Origin: Panaeolus papilionaceus
Taxonomy: Eukaryota > Basidiomycota > Agaricomycetes > Agaricales
Assembly (NCBI GenBank): GCA_015501605.1
Contig: JADNRZ010000017.1
Coordinates: 992,001-1,056,000, forward strand
Reading direction: 5' to 3'
Length of the DNA stretch: 64,000 nucleotides
This document shows positions 57,872-64,000 of the stretch, one piece after another. A program made the position numbers and the translations under genes. Position 1 is the first letter of the stretch. Each line of letters begins with the position of its first letter. Under the pieces are notes generated by a model that was not told the DNA's origin, ran no database searches, and saw only the letters and a list, made by a program, of their open reading frames with translations.

Positions 57872-58366
57872 GTGGGTAAACGTTCTACTTCTTTCATAGG
57901 CAGTACTCGCCTTTCAATCCATAATGCAGCCAAAAGCGTAGAGTTTGGAGCCTATATCCTTGACTCTCACACAAAATACCCAGCTGCCGCAGTATGGGGC
58001 ATAATTATCGACGCAGAACACATGTGCAAACAGTTCGATGAATCTCGAGGGCTAACAAAATTGCGAGAAACAGATTATGACGCCTGGCAGAAAGCTTTCG
58101 AGGGTTTCGATAGATTCATTAGTAACGAGCACATGAACCAGCTCAAAGAAAAGATGGCGAGCGTCTTCAAGACACCCTATCCAATCACAGTGACACGAGT
58201 AGTTGACTGTCGCGAGCTAGGCGATTGGGAGTCCAAAGAGGTGGACTGCATCTTTATGATGATTATGGCAACCCGTCGAGACGATAGATTCATTCCAAGT
58301 CCGGATGCAGTGGAGAAGCTGACGTCGATGGCCCGGGGATATGGATTCGAATGTTGGGCCGGGTGA
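57872..58366 (+). CDS. Hypothetical protein (5' end uncertain)
   Basis: Not recognised. The frame from about 57900 to 58366 reads smoothly with protein-like composition: SVEFGAYILDSHTKYPAAAV, WGIIIDAEHMCKQFDESRGL, YDAWQKAFEGFDRFISNEHM, KTPYPITVTRVVDCRELGDW, EVDCIFMMIMATRRDDRFI. It ends in MARGYGFECWAG. No signal peptide or membrane segment. An ATG at the beginning is lacking (the frame opens with GTG), so the true start probably lies in an upstream exon ending before a CATAG acceptor near 57899. Possibly an orphan or rapidly evolving gene. Confidence 0.5.
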   Translation: MGKRSTSFIGSTRLSIHNAAKSVEFGAYILDSHTKYPAAAVWGIIIDAEHMCKQFDESRGLTKLRETDYDAWQKAFEGFDRFISNEHMNQLKEKMASVFKTPYPITVTRVVDCRELGDWESKEVDCIFMMIMATRRDDRFIPSPDAVEKLTSMARGYGFECWAG

Positions 58367-61300
58367 TTTGTTGAGCACCCAGAAGTGTTTGAGAAAGGTC
58401 GTTGAATCTTGAAGCTCGTAGCTATATCGAAATATTTACTTTGTGAGACAGGTTCGTGTCGTATGTGTATTGGTATATGATCGCCCTCGAAGCAAGGAGA
58501 AAGATATTAAGTGTTTGATTCTAGTGTCTTATCTAATGGAAGGAGTTCCAGTCCATTGTCCTGTGCTCTTGGCAAGACGATACCACAAGTTATTCCTCAA
58601 GAAACTGTATAGCTCCTTAAGACTTCATCTGCGAACGATCTCCGCCCTTTTACAATTAATCACGTTACATTATTACTTTCATGCGCTCCGGCTGAATGAG
58701 AAGCTGTACCTGCGATTATCTCGTAAACTCCCTCTCAGCGCTTCCATAGCATGCAAACTAGTACATGTATTTCGCCTTTCTCATGCCACATTATGCAGGT
58801 TCGAAGGGGTGGAGAAACCTCGGAGGCAATTGATGCTATCTTATCTATCATACCCACACCTATTCTCAAGATCGTCGAGCCACCCTCCCCGCCTCTTTAA
58901 CATCGCATGTGTTCCCATTGTTGTTCTGTCATTGCGCTTCAACTTGTCGCCAGCCCCACCCAGACCTCCGGCTATGTCAGGTTATTACAGCATCCCCTTC
59001 TGAGTACCTCAGACCTTAAAGCGCTTGTGAAGCCGTAGGTATGCACGGTATGTCGGCTTTGGCTTTTGCCTTGTGAGGTGGGATGACTTGGTGGGACTTA
59101 TATGCGTTCGGAGATCGGGGTGGATTGCACGAGTCGGTTGAGTTGTTGTGTGGTTGACCTGTTATTGATAGCTGGATGTTACACTTTATGACTCAACTTG
59201 GGAAGTGAATGAAATTAGCCAGTAGGGTGATCTTATCGATTAGTTCAAGGTGTCTCAGGAGTGTGAGCATGGCAGTAGCAGGATGTAGTAGCACCTATAT
59301 GACAATTACTGAACATGACTGATTTGAGTACAACAACAAGCTAATTCAGGAGGATCATCGTACTCTACTGCAGTTCCTGCATCATAATCAAGGCGAACAC
59401 TACCGGTTCTTACCAGGACAAGATCGGTTCTCCGAAATCCACCATATTGATTCTCTAAGAACCGCCGACGTGAACCCGCTTCTGAGTCGCTGATTTCCAA
59501 TCCTCGTGTATTTTATAATGCATTTGATCCAAAAATAGCCACATCTCGGAACGACCTCCTTAATCCAATGCAGCAGCTGTCTAGTCAGCGTGGTTTGTAT
59601 TGCTTCTTCTCGTATCTATGTCTCCAGGCCAGAAGGTGAACGGCAAGAAAACGGATCAAAGAAGTTATTTGCGAAACGAATAGGATGGTCAGGACACATG
59701 GATGTGGTAAATTCATACTGCATTCGAAACGAGGCCCTAAAATAATGTTCATTCGAGCTCTATTTCGAGTGCGAATATGAATAGCATAGATGGTGACATG
59801 CGGCTCCGCTCCGAGGCGTTGTCTCGCCTGTGTCGAATGCTAGGCCTGGCTGCGGTGTAGCTAGGGCGAGAGCACTCCGATTGAATTTCGATACGATCGG
59901 TGAATTGACTCGAATACCTCTGGATTCGAGTTGAGGACAGTTCCAATATTCTACAAGAGAAAATGGTGGTTATTGCGAGTTTTGACCGCACAATTTGTGC
60001 TTCGAACGCCGTCTGTTGGTTGCCCGTGTATAAACATCAGCGCGCGTGCGGCCATCTATTGGCTCGCGATAGCCCTCACTAGATGGGCGCTAATCAAACA
60101 CTTCCCTTACATGTCGTAGCTATAGAGATAATAGCCTTATATAAAGTGTACGAGTAGTGTCGTGTGCCCTAAAATTACCTAGATGAAATACGATATGTGG
60201 AGCCAGTCTCGATGACGCATCGAATGACCTTTCGGATTCGGAATCGGGTTCGGAGCGGTGTGCGAGACGCTTCGAATTTGACTGTATTCTCCTGCTTTCA
60301 GGTATAACCATGAAGCGGCTATTTTCTACACAGTACAAAGACACTAGTCTACAGACCGTGTATTCATTGTGCAGAACCCTAATCGCGAGGCCATTGGAGA
60401 GTTGTAGCTAAAAATACATAATATCACTTGGATGGCTGGATGACTGCTGGTCAATGATATGGAACAACTGGAGTGTATGCAGCGTGCTTTAGCTTTTAAT
60501 GTATAACCCTCGATTCACAGCCGTTTTCATTTCCAAGCTGCCGAGGCTACCAAGTGGTCGCTTCACGGTGATGTTGCACACTCTGATCTTGGGGTTCATA
60601 TGATGCTTTTCGAACCTCAAGGTGATACTTGGCTAGGTCTGTATGCGACGTAGGCAGACTGAACCCTTTTGCGAGCTGACGGAAAACGATTGTCATATAT
60701 GACGGCATTGATTCTCTGTACGTTTTTCGAGGCTGCAATTGGAAGTTGTAAGCCTTAACAGGAAGGAAGGGAGAGAACCCTGGTTTCGAAGGGTGGTATC
60801 TGATATTGAGTCGTGATCAGGTGGGTGGCTATCTATCTGCTTAAATATGACGTTCGAGCGGAGATGAAGATGGAGACCGTGACACGCAAATTGGAAATTG
60901 AGAAATTGGTTTCTCAATCGAAGGGTGGCAACTTGAAGTAGAAGTGAGGAGGGGAAAGCCAGACCCTAGCAATGGTTCAAGTTGGCTTTCGAATGGGGTC
61001 TGTTGTAATTCTTTATTCGAAATCATGGAAGGCATGGAATGGTACTGAATGGGCGGTATGATAGAGGTAGAGAAAATGCCTTAGAAACATGCTACTTATG
61101 ATAGACGGATGGCACGCTTGAGTCAATACTCCATGCGCTGTCTCGAATCACCCTGTCATCAATTTCATTTTAATGACTAACGAAATCCGCTGATCTTCCC
61201 CGGATCTTCACCGCACCCCGCAGTGCGCGCACGTCCTTAGCTCCATTCCTTAGGCCGTCTGGGGTTGTACGATTTGATAAACCATTGTGGTCATTCTTGC

Positions 61301-63394
61301 TTCGATAATCAGAACACCAGGATTTTGTTACGAGTTTTTATCTTTTAAGAAATGGAGGGACAATACCTTTGCAAACTTGAATGATGATCATGTAAAATGT
61401 ACCTCGACTACTAGTACTTACATACAGTAGAGTGGCATCACCGGCACCGCGACGAGATCCGGGCGGGTCAACTTGATTCCCTTCTTTCCTTCCTTGTCTA
61501 GCTCCGACTTCCTTTCCCTCTCCTCTCCTCTCCTTTCCTGTTGCACTTGCAACACTTCCCTCTTCAGTCACTATGTCCTGCCATGTGCAGTTACTATCAG
61601 CGTGCGTATGATCTCGGAGGTTTACTTACGAAACGACCGAGGTGGGTGGAGCGACGGGGACGTACACCCATCCTCCCGTCGATCCGTGAAGTATCACAGA
61701 TCTTGCATCCGTAACTCGTCCATCCAAAACTAAGGTTCAGCAGTATGATACTGTTTTCGGAGTGCTATCAATCGCACATAGCCAACAGATAAAAAAACCC
61801 AAGACGGAACTCGGCTTCGAATTCCCGACACCGGACGTCCACAGAGTTCCACTTGCAGACATCCACTTGTAGGTAGTGGGTGGAAAGCGATTCCGAGCTT
61901 GGACTCGGAGTTGGGAGGGCCTCGTGGGCTTATCTTATCTACTTGTGTGGCTCAGGGTCGAGTATGACCTGTCGATGTCTGGCGAGGCTTGATTCGCCAG
62001 TCCACCAGCCTTGCTTATGACGACTCGGCTGCCAGCGTTAGAGTGTAAAAATAAATAAACTAGCGAATGAAATAATCACCTCAAAAAACTCAAGGAAAAA
62101 GCAAATGACACGTCAAGCCAACTCAACCTTCCTATCAAAAATAAAATAAAAAACAAAACACAAAAAGAGACGAAAAGAGCACTAAACCACTCAGTCAACT
62201 CATCATGAGTATCGAAGGACGCCGATTCGCTTTCGCTTGTGGCTCTCTAATCTTACCTGAGAACTTGCGAAGCGAGGAATGGAGACACTCTGATTTGGTG
62301 GCTGCGTAGCGGCGTCGGGTATAGGGCACTGGGCAAGCGAGGTGCCTTTCTCTTTGTTGGGTTGTCAAAATTGAGGCACCAGACGACCAACGAATGAATG
62401 AGTAACTCGGTTAAGAGGTTTATTATTGAGGGTTAGGGTATTTTTCTTCTCTATTTCTTTTTTTGTATATGTAACTTGTGAGCACACTACTGGTTTTGGG
62501 ACGTATCATAACACGTATTTGCGGGTCGGATTGAGATGTTAAGGTGTTGGAAACGAAATGAAGGGGCGATGCGGTCGTGGACACGAGGTTTGCAATATTA
62601 TATTCAGGTGAGCCTGGATTGGAGAAATAGGATTAATGAGAACTTGACTGCAATTGTTACTATGAGCACTGTGTGCGACGTAGTGGGAGAAATGGCGATA
62701 AAGAATGGAGAAGGGCAGCGGGTGAATGCAACGGCACGGAGCAAGTACGGAGGACAACTATCATTGTCAGTGTACATGGGAATGGGATAGATAATTGGTA
62801 AATAGGGGATCCAGTAGTATGTATGGTTGTAAGTGTAATCAAGTATGTATCAAGAGCTGAAGGAGTGTATGTATGTGTTGTATGTATGTGTTGTATGTAT
62901 GTATGTAGTCAAACAATGAAATGAAATGAAGGAGAACGAGACGATGCATGGGTTAATGATGTATGGAATGAATGAGAATGAACGAAGGAAAGATAGAAGG
63001 GAAGGAAGATGGAAGTAATGGCACATGGTATAACAACCTAAGAATAAAAAAATGAGTGCAAGTGTACAACTAAACAGAGAACGATGTGGAAGAAAGAAAA
63101 AAAGGAAAAAAAAAATGGTACACATAAGTGGTGATACAATCCATGATTATTTTATCGACCGCGTAATTTTATTTCAAGGTTGGAGCTTGATGTTTGCGTC
63201 GATTCTTTGAGGGGTGGTACAGACTGGGGGAAGTGCATATGAACAGTGAGGTGGAATGTCAAAGGGAATAAAAACAGGAGAAAAAGCAAGGAAAGACAGG
63301 GAGTGGACGAGGAGAGGGACTCCCTTCTATAGTTCTATCAGTCTTGGATGGATGAGATCGACGTATATAGTGTTGGTTAATCGGTGACCAGCTG
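58367..63394. other. Gene-poor stretch of about 5 kb
   Basis: No supportable gene. The longest frame (58443-59003, +) has no recognisable domain. Features seen are a polypyrimidine tract near 61.5 kb, a TGTATG tandem repeat near 62.9 kb and an A-rich tract near 63.1 kb. The right edge is the 3' region of the phosphatase gene. Confidence 0.45.
62865..62908. repeat. TGTATGTATGTGT tandem repeat
   Basis: Simple tandem repeat built of GTAT/GTGT units (TGTATGTATGTGT units recurring) in intergenic DNA downstream of the phosphatase gene. Likely a microsatellite. Confidence 0.75.
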
Positions 63395-64000
63395 TTACAC
63401 TCTCGTCTCATCTGCCTCCCTCGTCGACGAATCAATAGCCGAGATGATAGCCACAACCACTGAAATATCTACACCAAAACGTCAACTTCGCAATCACAAT
63501 CGCAAGAAGAAGAAACGCACCATCAGGTTTACCACCTCTAAACACCTTACCACTCATCCTCGCCCGACGCGCAAACGGAATCTCAGAAGCCTCTTCCGCG
63601 AGCTTCCTCTCATGCTCCTCTTCTGCGATAGCCTCACATGGTCGGCTCCTGCTACTCCTCATCGCACTCCTGCTCCCGCGTCGTTCTGATACCCTCTTCG
63701 CGCGCGAACATAGGGCCTCTGAGAGCATGCCTGCAAAGGCTTTTCTCCGCAGTGCAGTGCTTGAGGAGATGTGGAGGTTGGATAGGGACTCGGAGAGGGA
63801 TTCGGGGGTGGTGGCGGACGTGGATGAGGAGCGGTGAGATGATGATGACGATGAGGAAGATGAAGAACGGGAAGAGGGGCTAGCACTCCTTGATCTTACG
63901 GGTGTGCTGGAATACGAAGGCGCAGATTCATCCCAGTTGAACCCTCTACGGAATTTGATAACCTCGTCTAGGATATCGTCGTCCCAGAGGTTATCACTCA
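63395..64000 (-). CDS. PTC7-like PP2C protein phosphatase, C-terminal part
   Basis: Metal-dependent Ser/Thr phosphatase of the PP2C/Ptc7 type; budding yeast Ptc7 acts in mitochondria. Only the C-terminus is in the window; the rest lies right of 64000. Exons: 63521-64000 and 63395-63468. Visible: SDNLWDDDILDEVIKF, equal to the conserved SDGLWDN region with a metal-binding Asp; a long Ser/Arg-rich low-complexity insert; then AEEASEIPFARRARM and FRGGKPDDISVVVAII, the diagnostic last strand of the domain, formed across the final intron. It ends SSTREADETRV. The 52-nt final intron, if retained, reads GAFLLLAIVIAKLTFWC and stops at 63432. The phosphatase call is firm; Ptc7 versus other PP2C classes is by motif resemblance. 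Confidence 0.85.

Noticed and set aside
58443..59003. 186-codon plus-strand frame
   Set aside because: Leu/Arg/Ser-rich with no recognisable domain; probably a chance frame in non-coding sequence.
61480..61545. Polypyrimidine CTCTCC tract considered as a promoter or splice signal
   Set aside because: No gene starts nearby on either strand, so it was treated as simple sequence.

Overview
The window is nuclear DNA from a filamentous basidiomycete, most likely an Agaricomycete (mushroom-forming fungus). The genes are cut by many short introns, mostly 50-65 nt, with GT-AG ends and CTNAC-type branch points. The protein set also fits: three genes of the DUF6533 membrane family, a mushroom-type F-box protein, a CAP59/CMT1 (GT69) mannosyltransferase, and KDM4, NBS1, Sus1 and Gvp36 proteins. 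No rRNA, confident tRNA, CRISPR array or intact transposon was found. All gene models were spliced by eye, with reading phase checked across every exon junction.

Left part (1-6.3 kb). The 3' end of a UCH37/BAP1-type deubiquitinase (+) runs into a convergent gene (-) for an Asx-homology (DEUBAD) protein. DEUBAD domains are the known activators of exactly this class of deubiquitinase, so the pair is a candidate linked fungal PR-DUB-like module and is the most interesting observation here. A small orphan gene and a C2H2 zinc-finger gene follow. Then comes a gene-poor stretch of about 4.5 kb.

Centre-left (10.7-23.4 kb). In order: a JmjN-JmjC-ePHD histone demethylase (KDM4 type), the MRN-complex subunit NBS1/nibrin, a GT69 mannosyltransferase, and ornithine carbamoyltransferase. 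Chromatin and DNA-damage functions dominate.

Centre (23.4-45 kb). This is a gene-poor accessory region. It holds three same-strand DUF6533 multi-pass membrane protein genes with 12-16 tiny exons each, a probable relic of a fourth copy, and a probable relic of a P-loop protein. Long stretches carry no supportable gene.

Right part (45-54 kb). A compact housekeeping block, all on +: TMEM19/DUF92 membrane protein, glycogen synthase, Sus1/ENY2 (SAGA deubiquitinating module and mRNA export), and the BAR protein Gvp36. An F-box protein (-) and an orphan gene (+) follow. After about 5 kb without a clear gene, the window ends inside a PTC7-like PP2C phosphatase (-) whose last intron, if retained, encodes a hydrophobic C-terminus.
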